Assembly: GCA_023053545.1 (NCBI GenBank)
Contig: JAKZAN010000005.1
Span: 1,612,001 to 1,676,000, forward strand
Reading direction: 5' to 3'
DNA: 64,000 nt
From: Lepidurus packardi
Lineage: Eukaryota; Arthropoda; Branchiopoda; Notostraca; Triopsidae
This document shows positions 46,183 through 59,426 of this stretch, piece by piece. A model generated the notes under the pieces. It had not been told where the DNA came from. It worked only from the letters and a program-made list of their open reading frames with translations, and did no database searches. Numbering within the stretch: position 1 is the first letter of the stretch; each line of letters begins with the position of its first letter. Made by a program: the position numbers and the translations under genes.

Positions 46183-47046
46183 TTGTAAACATTCTGACTT
46201 TAGTGACGGTAAAAATGGGTTTACTATTTTCTATGATTTAAAAACTATTTGCCATCCTTCTATGGACCTAACGCCTATAGCATTGTTAGAGAACTACTTT
46301 TTCTGACTTGCGTCGTGTTCCAAAGCTTGTAATTAGCCAACTGGTTCAACATTGGCACGGTATTTCAGTAGAAACTCAACCTGTTCCATGATAGATTTTC
46401 ATTTAGATAATTCCCTTGCTGAAATTAAGCTCGAATATTTGTCGAAAGTCTATTTGTCTAAGATTTTAAGAAAGAACCACTTGTCACATTTGTCAACGCT
46501 GTGCGTATTCTAAAATAGCGTACGCAAAAAAATTCAAAAAACTTTGAAAAAAATTCGCAACCTTTGGCGTTGACGAATCCTTAAGGAAACTTGTTGTAAA
46601 CGAGAAAATCTGAATTAAACTCAGGATTTACCCAAGAAAATATACAATTAAACAAAGCAAGGACGAAATCTGGTAGAGTATCAATGCGGGGTTTCTATTC
46701 ACGCAATTGAAACAAAATATGACAGCCAATTTCCATTGTTTAACTCACTGGTTAACGCTTCACATGTTAAGTACATCCCAAACACCTTCACATATACTTC
46801 CTCTGTTCCTCCAATTTGCGTTTTATCGTGTTACATCACAGCTCAGGTGGAATGTTTTCAACATTTGTAACAAAAGGTCATAATGTTCTTAAGCCCATCC
46901 AATAAAGTATATAATTGGAACGCAACGAAACGAGTCTCCATATTTTGTCAGATATAAAATATGTAGAGGAGATTTAACTTAATATAAGTAATGGCGCACA
47001 AAACACAAACAGGGAGCTTACGAGAGAATAAAGAGGTTAGAGATTA
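46183..47046. other. Intergenic stretch between the tRNA and the SLC25A29-type gene
   Basis: AT-rich, no supported gene. The end nearest 47046 is probably the 3' UTR of the minus-strand carrier gene. Confidence 0.4.
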
Positions 47047-49816
47047 TTAATTTAAACGGTTTTCTTGCGTACAATCTTGGGCCTTAACTATTCGCTTGTC
47101 CCCTTCCTGGACATTGCTGGCATTATCATAAGCATCGCACTGACACCGCTTCGACGAATCAACTTGACTCGACGCTTCCAAACTTTCATTCCCATTTGAG
47201 AATTTAGGTTCCTTCTCTCGTTTGTCCCATCCGTCAGCCGTGTTGGGAAGGCTGGTCTTGGGCAACGAGCAAAAACAATGTGTGCGCGGTAAGTAAGGCA
47301 TGCCTAAAAACTGGGGCTTCCAGAGTAAGGATCGAAAATAGGCCGCGTAGTTAACGAGTGGCTGATACGAAAACGAGACTTCGAAGGAAAAACGGTCGGT
47401 CGCAAGATGCAGGTTCGGTGTTGTTAGTCGGCTTTGTTTCAGCATCTCGGATCCAGTGTCGTAGCCTTGTTTCTCTTCCAAGGGCGCCATAAGTCGCAAG
47501 GACCACGTTACTACAGCAAACGTAGCCGCGTTTACAGGAAAAGCGCGGATAATGGTCGACGGGAGGCCCCGGAAGAACCCATGATATCCTTCTGCTTGGT
47601 AACTCTTCTTAACGCACTCCCATGCGTTGCCATACTGTCTGGGCCCTTGCCAGCCGTCGACCTGAAGCCGAGATTTTAGAACGTCTATGGGGTAGGTAAC
47701 CACCCACGACATAATTCCTGCCATTCCACCTATACAAAATAAAACACAAATGAATTAAGATTCTGTTCTCTCATTGAAGTAAAAAAGAGAATAAACACTA
47801 TTTAAAAAAGATCTAAAATAGACCCAAAATCCATTAATTACAATTTCATTAAAAAAAAACTTCTTATCCAGTTACTATGCTCGTTATTAGAAAAATAAGG
47901 TCTTATACGACAGTAAGGAACTGTTTTTCCAGAAAAACACTTGCCTGCAGTGAGGATTCGCATAGTACTGATGGGTTCAGTGTTGTCGGATTGGGTTAAG
48001 ACTTCATAGGTCCAAAAGTAGGTGCCGAAAGCTGGTATTTCTCGCATGATGGTGATACCCAATCCTCGAAAGATGCCTTTCGTGCCTTCGCCAGCCCATA
48101 TTTGCCGCAAACAATCCACAGGCCCTCTATAGAACGTCGATGCTCCGCCTCCGCCTCCTACTCCCATCCCCTGTGCGCCTTGTACTTGTAATCTTGTCTT
48201 TACCAACTCCATGGGACTGGCAACAAACGCTTGGATAAAGCCTGCCGTGGCACCTGCAATCGCGTGTGACGACAAAGCGTCGGGCTGCGGCAGACGACGC
48301 TGCACGTTTCCATAAACTCCGAATAAGAGCGCATTGATTACTGCAACTCCTGCCATTGGCGAAGTCATTCCTTTGTATAACCCACGAAACTGGATAATAA
48401 GAAAATAAAACATTGTTTTGTTTTTTTTACAAAATCATCTTTCCCAAATCGATTCCTGTATTTTCTCCACCAATAGCTTACGGATTCCTGATGAACGATG
48501 GAACGCAGACATTGGAATGTGCCACGATACATGGGATTACGCGGATCTTGTGTCTGAATGCGAACCTAAATACAGGCGGAAATCGAGTCCAGACAGAGAT
48601 TAAAAAAACAAAAAAACAAACAAACGGAAATTAGAATTCTAGCTTTCAAGGTTGAATCACAAGGCTGATGGGTCGCAAATAACCTTACCTTTACTGTATC
48701 TAGCGGATGGCCTACGGCAACTCCAGCACATCCTAAGAGTATAAATAGAATGCATGTAAAAGGGTAGGCTTATTGTGTCATAGGTTTTGCAAGAAAAATA
48801 ACGTCTCCTTTCTTTTTTTTTGTTGTCGTGGTTTCTTTCTCTCGTTTTTTTCCTACAACGCAGGTATCCTAAGGAACGAACTGCGCATTAATAACGTAGG
48901 GAATTCCGAGAAAGCTAGAACAATCACAGCACCACAGGCAACCACGCCTACTAGTTGTTTGATCAATGCAGATGCTAGACCAACTTTGGACCAGGTTCTT
49001 GTCCCCTTACACTCCGATCTGATTTAAGGAAATTTTCCCCAAATCCTAAGGAGAATGTGTTTTGACAGAGTTGCGCAGGTGAAAAAACAGTTCGTAAACA
49101 AACTTAACATCCCATACGTGTTGTTTTTTAATTGCATGCAAAGCAGGTGCTGTCTTTATAAACTATGAATACTTGATTAAAACAGAAATATGATTACAAC
49201 ACAAAAAGGCGGAAAAACACTAATACAAAAAACTGCGTCGTATTGACTCTTCCTTCTTAATTTCTAAAAAGTTTATAAAAGAAATGTCTAAATTCCTAAA
49301 AAAAAAGAAAAAATCCGCCAAAATTCTCTAAAACTGAGCTACACATACTGTCAAAAATGGATCAAAATTGCTTACTATTTATTTTTTAACTATTCTATTA
49401 TTATTATTATTCATTTCCTAATATTCTTTTAGTGTGCTTATACTCGCAACAATCGTGCTGTTAACGCTCGTCTGAAAAGTGCATGCCAGTATGTTTTCCT
49501 GAAACTGATCAGCCCAAACCGACACCAAACTAGCTTTAAGCAGAATTTGCTCGGATTTCGACACTTCCTTCGAGGTTACGCGGCAAAAAGATAATAATAA
49601 AGGGAAAAAAATATAGCGGAATCTGTGGCTGTTTGGTGCGGTCAAGTTAACGACGTAGTATCAACTTGCGCAACACTTTCAACCAATTCCTCGCAGAATA
49701 ATAAATGACAAGACATATCGTTTCCGAAGTTGATAAAAAAAACAATTGAGGTCAAAATGAATCAAAGTGACGTAGTAATTACCGCCAAGGCAACCAGCAA
49801 GGAAGTCCGTAGCCAT
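47047..49816 (-). CDS. SLC25A29: Mitochondrial basic amino acid carrier, SLC25A29-type
   Basis: Five exons (49816-49783, 48732-48689, 48565-48482, 48389-47945, 47729-47047) sum to 1290 nt, or 429 residues; human SLC25A29 is 303. Three carrier repeats: VGHPLDTVKVRIQTQDPRNP, FVASPMELVKTRLQVQGAQG and VVTYPIDVLKSRLQVDGWQG, each with the Px[DE]xx[KR]x[RQ] signature. The N-terminus ATDFLAGCLGGCAGVAVGHP is close to SLC25A29, which moves arginine, lysine and ornithine across the inner mitochondrial membrane. The donor of intron 4 is GC (G|GCAAGT at 47944), a rare class. After the last helix, about 120 extra residues, charged and with several cysteines, are not part of the carrier fold. Confidence 0.92.
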
Positions 49817-52109
49817 GTTCTTCTCTTGCCTGGTTATCTGGAATGCGAAAAGTTGTACAGATCACAGGCCTTTTTTTGTGTCGTGGCTCGATAAGCTGCT
49901 ACTGAAATGGATCTACGCCGAAGTTACGTTGAGTCCCAACCAATGAAGTAAGTTTTCCAAGCCCAGAAATGGAATGGATGTATGGAAATGTGGGAAGAGA
50001 AAGGCTTAAGGTAAAGGCAGGCACACAGGGGAGGGGAAGGGGTAATATCGGGCTATGTCAATTGCTGACCAGAAACGCTCACTATCATGAGACGTGAGCG
50101 CTTCATTCTTGGAACGGGGAACCAGATGAAAAGAGGTACCGAATGAGCCCAATGCTCCGCCTGCGACGAAAAAAAGCACAACGAAATTAGCAACAAAATT
50201 CACGTAGTACTAATCACATCTATTCCAAAGACAATCACCTATTAACTGTGCAAATTCAATTTAAAAGCTCACGTTTTATCAGACAGAATCAATACTGCAG
50301 TATTATACAAGACGTTACTGGCGACTTCCCAGGTGTATAGCTAGCTATTGCACAGGCCGAATGGAGCCAACGATGCTTGGAGACTGTGAGGTACAAACCA
50401 GATAATCTTATACAACAGAAACTTCGCTTGTTATTTTTCCTGCTTCACTTCGTATTCCATGCAAGTCTGGCACTTGGTGCCTTGCAGACTTCGTAAAACA
50501 TGCCGGATCAGGAGGGTTCGTCCTCCAAAACCACCTATCAGATGTAAGGACAAGGCGGTATAGCTTCAAGCGGCCAGAACCAGTTAACATAAACGGGATA
50601 TAAAAAGAAACTCGAAGGCAAAAACCCGTTTAATAAATGACTTAGCATGCCTACTGTTTTTTTTTCTTCCCATGGCCGGCACTCCTCGAAATAAATTAAC
50701 GTATGGTCTTGTTCTAAATTTAGACGTAGGTTTTTTTTAGTAATTCTCTAGATTACATAAGGCTAACGTTGTCGACAGAAAAAGCATACTAGGGTCAAGG
50801 CCGCATAGTGCGGTAACGTAAAGTTAAATGACATGAGGATCAAAAACGTATTCATTGATATAATATTTTATTACCTGGAGCGGGGTACGAGGAGCTGCGT
50901 TCAAAACGCTCGGAAATGCTTGTCAGTTGTGCAAAATGACAGTTTTTGTTTAAAAAGTTGGCTTCGCCAAAAACCCAAACAGCCACACAACAACAGAGAC
51001 TGCAGACACAGAATACAGCGTACACACAGTACACAGAATGCTCGGGAAGCTAGTATGCGGCGGCGCATCTGACACCGGCGACGGGACCCACGGGACCGGA
51101 CTTCACTGTTCAGTTTCACTATTTCAGGTGATGGGACTCGCGTACTGCAAGAAGAGGAGCGAACAGTATTTGGCGGTGATTTCAAATCAACGAAAGGGAC
51201 TCATACCCCAGGACTCTGTTCACAGCTTTCATTTCATAGAGCGCAGAGTTCGCGAATCACGGTTTCACAATACGGTCCTACCAGTTCTAGAACTGCCCAG
51301 CGAAACAGCTAAAACTTCCTTAGAGAGCATGGTGTGTATATGTTATATCCTTTTATAGCAGCAACGAAGCTAATTAAAAAACTATATTTCATCTTAGTCA
51401 GGCCAAGTGTACTGAAAAACTGAAAATAAAAAAAAAACTTTCATTGCCCGATTTTAACTGATTCGCTATTCAATTCAGGATCAATGCTTAGGAGCAGACT
51501 TGAAAACCCATGATGTGTCTATTCTAACGATACGAAGCATTCCGCTCATATTGAAATTTGTCTAGTGACACAAACTCGTCTGATTTTCAAAAATGATGCT
51601 GATTGACACGTTATTCCACACACATTTTAATCTTATACATTTTAGACTTTTTTATTTTAATAATAGGCACCACGATATTTAATCATAAGATAAGATGTTA
51701 GGTTTCTAAAGAATTACTAAAGTATTTGAAATGAATTAATATATCTATTAATTATACAGTTTTATTTTATCATTCATATATAGATAATGAGAATTATATA
51801 TACGTTTACCTATAAACGTGTAAATGTGGAAATGGGTCAGCTCTTCTACATCAGCCTACACAGATGAACGAATACGAGAGCGAAAACCAAAACCGAGTTC
51901 CGTGTCAATAGCCGAAGTTTTTCCATGGCTTACACGGAATACAAGTGTCACTAGCATCGAGCTCATTATTTATATGTCCTGTACGACTGCATTGGTTTGG
52001 TCTTCTTGGACGCGATGTTTCGCCTCTTGAAAGAATTGCTGCTCTTTGCAGCTATTTATAGTCAAAGCTAAGCGTGTTTAATTTTCTTCGTCTTGAAAAA
52101 TTGTCCAAC
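49817..52109. other. Intergenic stretch before the SLC3 gene
   Basis: No well-supported gene. A minus-strand open block at 50006-50203 (NFVANFVVLFFVAGGALGS, signal-like) has no ATG and contains a TTTTTTCGTCGCAG acceptor, so it may be an exon border or chance. A plus-strand block at 51129-51330 after CACTATTTCAG is open, with a GTGTAT end, but is unrecognised. Confidence 0.35.
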
Positions 52110-55100
52110 ATGAGCGAAAAGAAGAGTAGAAAACCGGCCAAGCTAGACCCTGTATGTACTTATATTCCATCCACAGTATCATTTTCAACACATTAACACG
52201 TACTTTAAACATTTCGTTTAGATAAGTTTTAGAGGTTCTATGAAGCGATCTGCTACTGAAAACAGCAATGCTTCGATGATACCAACGCTGTCCGTCACCA
52301 GCGATGATGATATGCCTAGCAACTTGAATTTAGAGTTGGATCAACAAACCGAAGATCAAGATCCCAATGCGAAATTAGGCTCCCTTTTTATCCCTTCTCC
52401 TCGGGATGAAGATGCCAATTCCACTGCTCCTTTGCTAGATTCAGGAGGAACTACACCAGCTACAGAAGGCCTTAATCATGGAATGGGTCCTTTTCTACAG
52501 GGTAAAAAAATAAACTAAAAAATTCCACTTGCTAAATTTTTGCTTCAGAGATAATCAATTCGATATTAGGTGTAGAATAGTCAAGCGTATTTCTTTTGTA
52601 GGTGGATTACAACTCACGCCGTCAGTGCAGTTTTTGCGTTCGAATAGCAGCACTCCAGAGCCAAGTGTCAACCCAGACTATATGGAAGAGTTTGATAACG
52701 AGGAAGTAAGAAACACTCAGTATACACTTGTCTTGTAGTCACTTACGTGTAGTTGAGCTTTCTGTGCTACGATAGCATGGAAGCAGAAGCGCTCTTATGT
52801 AAAAAGTATCTTTCTTTTACAAAACTTATTGACAGTAATGTAGGTAAAACTAATACGGAGTTAGCGACAGTTTTACTTTTTTAATTTTTGCCTTCATTAA
52901 GCTTTCACGAAAAAACGACAAAATCGCACATTTGGAAAATGCCCTGCCCTAGAAATGATTTTAGCGTATTTTTTAAGAAACATGTCACGCAAGTTGAGTT
53001 CGTGGTTATGAAGTTATCCTGCTTATCTTATGCGCAGAAGCACTGCGCGTTCGTATACGCCACATAGCATACCACGCATTCCACGCCATCTTGCGGTAGC
53101 TCGGCTGTAACAAGTTAAGCTAAACAGGAGAATAAAGGCTCCCATATTGATAATAATAAGATCAATAGAAAGCTTGTTTCAGAAATAATCTTTATTAAAA
53201 AAAAAATCAGAAATATTAAATGGTCAGAAGTAGTTGCCCGTTATAATGTGCCCGTTATAATGTGCCCGTTAGATGGCACAGTTTTGACTAAAAACAGCCC
53301 CAACAGCCCAACAACAACAAGGCTCCCATATAGCTTAGCACGGGGGATTCCGGAGCAACTTTTCGTTAAAACCAGCTAATTTCATGAAAAAAAATATTTG
53401 TCAGTAAGCTTGAGCATACTAACAGCTAGTGCACAACAAATCCAGCTTTTTTTCAGTGAATAGTAAATTAGTAACGTGCAAATGAAGTTTGCAACAAATG
53501 AACAAAGCAAATGAAGTTTGAAGTTATGTGAAATATGTTGCCTAAGAATGTGTCCTTTGGGCTATGCATTAGCTGCTAAAAAAAGAAAACTTGTTTTAAA
53601 TTGCTTTGAAAGCTGACGTCACAAGCCGTTTCCGGGAAATCTTGTTGCGAAAGTTCGACGACTTGATTTGGGACATTGTGCTGCTACAGCAAACTGTGGC
53701 GATACGTTGTAGTTTTCAAAATCAAAATAAGCATAGAAACTTTACTGGAACTTTCTTATGTAAGGCTTTCGCAAAACAATAACAAACATCAGCGCCATCT
53801 GTGGATGTTTCGCATCAATACGCTAAGATATACGGAAAATCTTAATAGCATCTAATAAATAGCACTTCGCTTTTAGACTCCCATGCAGAACGACAATAAA
53901 ATGAATGGTCCACACGTTGAGATGATGTTCGAAACCGGCAAGATCCCCTCTTATTGCTTCTTGCACTGGAACTGGCCTGTAGTCCGTCTCTCTTGCTTTT
54001 TCGTGTACATCGCCATTCTCATCGGTTGCGTTAGCACCGCCATCGCGTTGATTATTATGATGCCTACGAACTGCGACCCGGTGCTGAACTGGTGGCAAGG
54101 GGAGCACTTTTACGAAATATTCGTCCCTTCGTTTCGCGACACCAACGGGGATGGAGTAGGCGACCTGCAAGGCGTAACCGATAACTTGGAGTACATCGGA
54201 AGCTTGGGCTTCCGGGGCATTCGACTTAATTCGATTCTTCAGGCCAAAGCCAAGGGCTTTCCGGAAGATTACTTGGCCATTGTCAACACCACAGCTATTG
54301 ATCCCCATGTTGGGGATTTGGAAGATTTTCAACGCTTACGCACCGAATTAACCAAGAAAAACATGACCTTATTACTAGATTTACACCTCGACAAATTCTC
54401 CCAAGAATTAGCGCTCAACTACAGTTCCGACAATCCGTTGATCGTCACCCCGCTTACTATAGAACCTTCCACGTCAACGCTGCTCTCTGCCAGCACGGCT
54501 ACCACGAAAGAAAGCGCGAAGCTTACACCTGCATTGAATCATCTCATTAAGAATACGCTCACCTTCTGGGCCAAGCAAGGTGTCGATGGTTTCTACTTAA
54601 AAGGCCTGGAGCACTTTGCGCATCTTGATCTGACTAAACACATAATCGAATGGAAAAGCCTTGTGGAACGCCTTTTTTGGTCGGCGAACCACAATGGCCC
54701 CATTTTTGTTTGTTCTTCGTCCTTTCTTCGGCATTACTCCCATCATGCCAAGCACGCGCATCACAAGGACACGCTTCATCGCCAGTTTGAATTAGTGGAC
54801 CATTATCTAGCGCTGGATGAGAACGTCACTCGGCTGTCGCAGGAAATTCAAGACATCCTGAAGCTGGAAGGCAAGCCCGGTGGTCCGTGGATTCAATGGA
54901 ACGTGGGACACTTGGACTCGCGTCGTTTGGCTGATGTAGTTAGTACAGGACCCACGCAGGGGTACTTGATGCTACCTATGGTTCTGCCCGGAAGCGCTTC
55001 CGTTTTCTACGGTGACGAAGTCGGACTTTTGAGTTTGAAAAATGTAAGTTGGGCCAAATTTATGGTTATGGTGACAATTTATATCCCTTTCTGTTGTCGC

Positions 55101-55596
55101 TTTCTAGCACGAAGATGTTCACCATTTGTCGCAGTTGACGCCCATGGTTTGGGATTCTTCATCTTCGCACGGTTTCACCTTCAAATCGTCGCTTCCTTGG
55201 TTGCCATTTCAGGTTTCTCCTGCCAACGCAGGAGCAATTGAACTCTCCAAGCAGATCTTTCCGCAGTTCCGCGAGATCAAAAGGCATAGTCCACCCTTAC
55301 GAGTAAATGCGATAACCAAATACGACGGCAATGTTCTCGTGTCCAAAGTTACCAACCTAGCGCTGCATCAAGCCGGCAATGAGCTGCTGTTGATTGAACG
55401 ATTCTTCCCACGCAGACATCGCTACTTGCTAGTTTTAAATCTCGCACCCACTGTGGTCGTCAAAGACTTGTCGAAGCAGTTCTTTGGAGGCACAGTTTTG
55501 TTTGATTCAATGAATAAGAACCGCACAGGGTACCAGAAGTTCCACGAATTGCAAATGGAACCTGGAGAAGCTTTATTAGTGCAATTAGATAAATAA
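52110..55596 (+). CDS. SLC3-family amino acid transporter heavy chain (4F2hc/rBAT-like)
   Basis: Five exons (52110-52151, 52222-52501, 52602-52705, 53877-55043, 55108-55596) sum to 2082 nt, or 693 residues. It is a type II membrane protein: a long cytosolic acidic/Ser tail, one helix (RLSCFFVYIAILIGCVSTAI), then an ectodomain of alpha-amylase fold. NWWQGEHFYEIFVPSFRDTN and GDGVGDLQGVTDNLEYIGSL match the family 13 start, and GSASVFYGDEVGLLSLK is also seen. The glycosidase nucleophile and acid positions (GFRxD, ExF) are not preserved (GVDGFYLKGLEHF), so it is a non-catalytic chaperone/heavy chain for SLC7 light chains. N-glycosylation sites are present. The 1.2-kb intron 3 carries a dispersed repeat. 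Confidence 0.9.
52870..53160. repeat. Dispersed repeat, copy 1 (SLC3 intron 3)
   Basis: Shares with 55920-56170 the ordered blocks TTTGGAAAATGCC, TTATGCGCAGAAG, TGCGC, CGCCA and GGTAGCT(C/T)GG(C/A)TGTAACA, in the same orientation and at similar spacing. No coding potential. It could be a SINE or short DNA element. Confidence 0.5.
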
Positions 55597-55919
55597 TGAA
55601 GTTTATATTCTAAGTCAAATCCCGTCTAGTCTTCCTTTGTTGCTTAATTACTTAACGTATTGTAGTTTTGTTTTGATGGACTTGACGAATTCTAGTCTAA
55701 CTGACATTGAGATCTAAATACATTTTTGCTTTTTGCGCATTACGAACGTTTTTACAGTACGTGCGCCAGCATGTCTTTAGTTCAGCCATTAAGCCTATAA
55801 CTTGTATCTTACGTTTCTAGGCAGTCTCAGGCAATCTCATAAAAAACTACACTAGATTCTTGCAAATTTTGTTTACAGTATAATATAGGTACTACCAATA
55901 CGCAGGGCACGGCAATTTC

Positions 55920-56170
55920 AATTTTTCTGTTTTTGCCTCCACTAATTTGGAAAATGCCAAATTATTTTTTCTCAGACGAATAAAATGCATTCTATTCTAC
56001 TGGTTAAGAAAGGTCATGCCAATTAAGTGCGCGGTAAAAGATATTCTACTTGCCGTTTTATGCGCAGAAGAAATGCGCCTTGATATATGGGCAAAACACT
56101 GCGCGCCACCTTGTGGTAGCTTGGATGTAACAGCTAAGCAATACGGGAGCCTAAATACTGTGGTTAGATC
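55920..56170. repeat. Dispersed repeat, copy 2
   Basis: Same-orientation copy of the 52870-53160 repeat, with the block CACCTTGTGGTAGCTTGGAT near 56107 against CATCTTGCGGTAGCTCGGCT in copy 1. It lies just after the SLC3 gene. Confidence 0.5.
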
Positions 56171-56240
56171 AAGGAAATCTCTGGACACTTTCAGTAAAAA
56201 TTGCTGAATTGTAACAGAAAATTAATACTGTAATCAATAT

Positions 56241-56760
56241 TACAGTGGACTCCAATTATTTGAATAACGGTTATTTGAATCTTCCGCCCAATTGAATGAA
56301 AAGTTTACGGTCCCGTTCTAGTCCCCTTTAATTCAATCTAAACCTACTTCTTTTAACTGAATAATGTTTAATTGATTGGCAAGAACCTCTGACACCAGAA
56401 AGCCGCAATATTCCACGAAATGCTTGAAAGGTTCTTATGCCCCAAAGAAAGCGAAAACCCCTCACTTTTTACCGTTGATGACTTAACTAATTAAGCCAAT
56501 TTTCCAAGTTTATGTTTAGTCGCCAAATTAAAAGAGTGAAGCAAACATGTCCAAAAGACAGAACACAAGTTTTTAGCTCAACGAGTGGAAGTATTAAATC
56601 TTCTGGGAAAAAAGAGACACAGGGTTCAATTACTCAACGATTCGGCGTGAGTCAAGCAATGATTTCCAGACTAAATTACGACAAGGAGAATATTCTGTGT
56701 GGAAATAATCTGAAGATATCTTATTACTGTAAAGCGCTGTGTATCTTTATAATTAATTAA
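56241..56760 (+). mobile_element. Pogo/Tigger-like transposon remnant
   Basis: TA is followed by CAGTGGACTCCAATTATTTGAATAACGG, resembling pogo/Tigger terminal repeats and their TA target. A short ORF at 56512-56760 has TQGSITQRFGVSQAMISRLN, a helix-turn-helix of the CENP-B N-terminal/pogo type. The rest of the transposase (DDE domain) and the right end are not found, so it is a truncated copy. Confidence 0.55.
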
Positions 56761-59202
56761 TTATAACTGACTTTACGGATAAAAACTGTAAATAATCTGA
56801 ATAAAATAAATTATACTTACCTTTTTACCGACAAAAATGATAAGAATTACAGTAAATAAATTTAACCTAACTTAAAAATCTTAACCTAGACTTAAAATTA
56901 TTGAATTAAATAATTATTAAATTAAACTAATTCTTTTATTTTATTATTTTTTACGGTGGTCTCTTTATTCTGTTACTCAACAGTCTACGCGATTGTTCTA
57001 GTAATCAATGACGCAGTCGCCACATCCGGAAAGAAAAGTGTCGTTTGTGAACCTGATCCGGCCTTCTTGCGTTTTCTTAAAGCAATTGCGAAGCTGGAGG
57101 GAGGTGTCGTAAACGGAAGTAGAAACTTTCTCCTCCAGAACCTTAGACCGAAGAGGAAAGCAAGAAAGGAAAGGACGATCGTATGGAGTTGGGTTGGGGT
57201 CTTGCGGTGAATTAGCCTCACGGTCCGTGGTTCATGTGTTATTCCATCTGCTACTATTTCCATATTCCCTTTCACCTTTCTCGCGACCAACTTTCTCTAG
57301 CTAGGCTTTCATGTTGCCGGACGGAAGCAAGAGAAAACTGTAGATTTTGGACGAACCCAGCACAAGTCACGTGCACGATAAGATATCCAAGCTACTATAA
57401 CCCGAGCTAGAGCTATTCGCCGAGCCTCCTTTTTGGCTGCACAATTAAAATAGCTGCAAAACTTTCTAGACTTCCATTAGTCATCTTTTCTTTCCGACTT
57501 CTTCTTATTGACATCCAACCCCAGGAAAGAGCTGAACTTTTCGCGTCTTGTTCTTCTTTTTGTTAAATGGTACGACAAAGGCTCAACAGTGCGTCGGTGA
57601 GGTTTCAACTTTCTCCACCAATACGGTGAAACCAAAAGGGAAACATTTAGATTCTTTCCCTTTTAGAAGATTTTCGTCGCCAAAATATCTCGAAAGGAAT
57701 CGAAATTTGCTCAGCTGGTCTACACTAGTTTTCTTGGGCTGGGGAAAGTAGAATAGTTGCGCATTTCTCTTATTCGTTTAAAGGAATACTTTGCGTGAAA
57801 AGCAGGAAGTTGACGTTCGAGAGCTTAATGATAATTTTTGCCTAGACCCGCGGCCAGCAACATACTCAAACTTCCGTGTGCTCTGTGCTCATTTTCCCCA
57901 GCAAACGTGTCCCGGGGTTGAGCAAAACATCGTCCTCCCAAGTCTTTTTCCAAGAATGAAAATTCTATTGGCTGCATATTGGGTAATCTAATCCCGTGAC
58001 CACGAAAAACCTACGTAAATATGCGCCTCGGTCAAGGCCTGGTTAAAAACTTGCAGAAAATCCCGAATACTCAATGGCATGTATACCTTTTGTGTCCCCA
58101 GCGTTCTTTCAAACATCCAGGTCATCGATGACGAACTACGCTACGGTGTGCCAAACCGGTCCACTTTTTCTTTCCTTTTGTTCGCGCTTAATCTACCCAA
58201 CGTATAATCTCTGGAAGTAAAACACAAAATATAAACCGGGTTAAGTTCTAAGACGATCCAGGTTTAGGTTCGAACTTTAACCACACGTTACATTTTAAAA
58301 GCACGGAGCTTTTCTAACCCTACTTCATAACTTTAAGCTTAAACTTTACAACCCTCTCTTCAACTTTTCGACCCCTTTCCACCCTTCCAATTACGCTTTC
58401 TTATTATTTTCACATCAGTGGGCTTGTACGGATGTGTCCTTCAGCCTGCTGGTTTAGACGTGGGGAGATGGGAAAGATGAGAAGGAAAGAAACTATTGGG
58501 TTGAGGATGTGTTTTTGTGATCAAAGACCCAAAATGTGTTTTTCTACACCTTCGCCCAGGCATATCACACAGGTAAAGAATCCTTACTTCGCTTTTCTAT
58601 TGGTGGTTCGGGATAACTAGGTCAGCACCAGGATTTGTACCTCGCCAAGTTAAAGTATTATAAAGTGGCATGCTTCCTTGGTTGTCTCAACATTAACACG
58701 GCAGACTCCAAAAGTCCCAGAGCTCTTTCGTTTGGTCCAGTTTTGAAAAAGGACCCGACAGTTTTTAAAGAGCTACAAAAGTTGGTGCAGTTAACGAGTT
58801 CGGGAGTGAATTTACCAATCGGCTGGTCCTAGTTCCATTTCCACGCGCCGTTTTATCTGAAGGAAGGAGAATTTTAAGAAAATTCGCAGGTAAAGATCGT
58901 AATTTCAATGGTTTTTACATTTCGACTACTCGTATGAGTTTCAAGAGCAAACCGAACCGAAAGTGAGATGGAAACTTGAGACTTCTGAACGAATGCAAAA
59001 TTTATACTTGAAACGTATGCCCATCTTGCTCTTATTAACCAATTGTGGATTGTAACGAGTGACGAAAGCCTTTGTGCGATTTTTCCGCAAGGAAGTAGTG
59101 CCAATGCTGTTGTTTTGCTCGCTAAAAGGCCAAGTAGGTTAACACACACGCAATCGTTCGCCTTTGCTTATGAGAAACCTACATCTCGGGAGACTACTAA
59201 CA

Positions 59203-59208
59203 TATAAA
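59203..59208 (+). promoter_or_regulatory. Possible TATA box of the Q/Y-rich secreted protein gene
   Basis: CATATAAAG about 220 bp upstream of the ATG. A GTAATA donor near 59300 and the TTTTCATAG acceptor at 59426 would make a 5' UTR intron between them. Confidence 0.35.
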
Positions 59209-59426
59209 GAAAAAAGGCTAAGCCAGTTTCCTTGACCGTGGCCAACTCAACACACGCCTAAATCCCTTACGCACGCTATACTACCCACACACGAGCTAAT
59301 ACGTAATAAAAAAAAAGTTGGTTTCAAGTCCCAGTTTCATTCTAGTCCCAGTTCCATTAGCTCGCACGACTGATTTTCACTAGATTAATAATGTTATTTT
59401 TCTTTTCCTTGTCGAATTTTCATAGA

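Larger units (their letters stand above)
55597..59426. other. Intergenic stretch upstream of the Q/Y-rich gene
   Basis: It holds the second dispersed-repeat copy (55920-56170) and a pogo-like remnant (56241-56760), described separately. The rest has short ORFs without motif or splice support. A CATATAAAG motif at 59201-59209 is the best TATA candidate for the Q/Y-rich gene. Confidence 0.45.

Noticed and set aside
56956-57290. Overlapping ORFs on both strands near 57.1 kb
   Set aside because: Basic, low-complexity text with no recognisable domain and no supporting splice sites.
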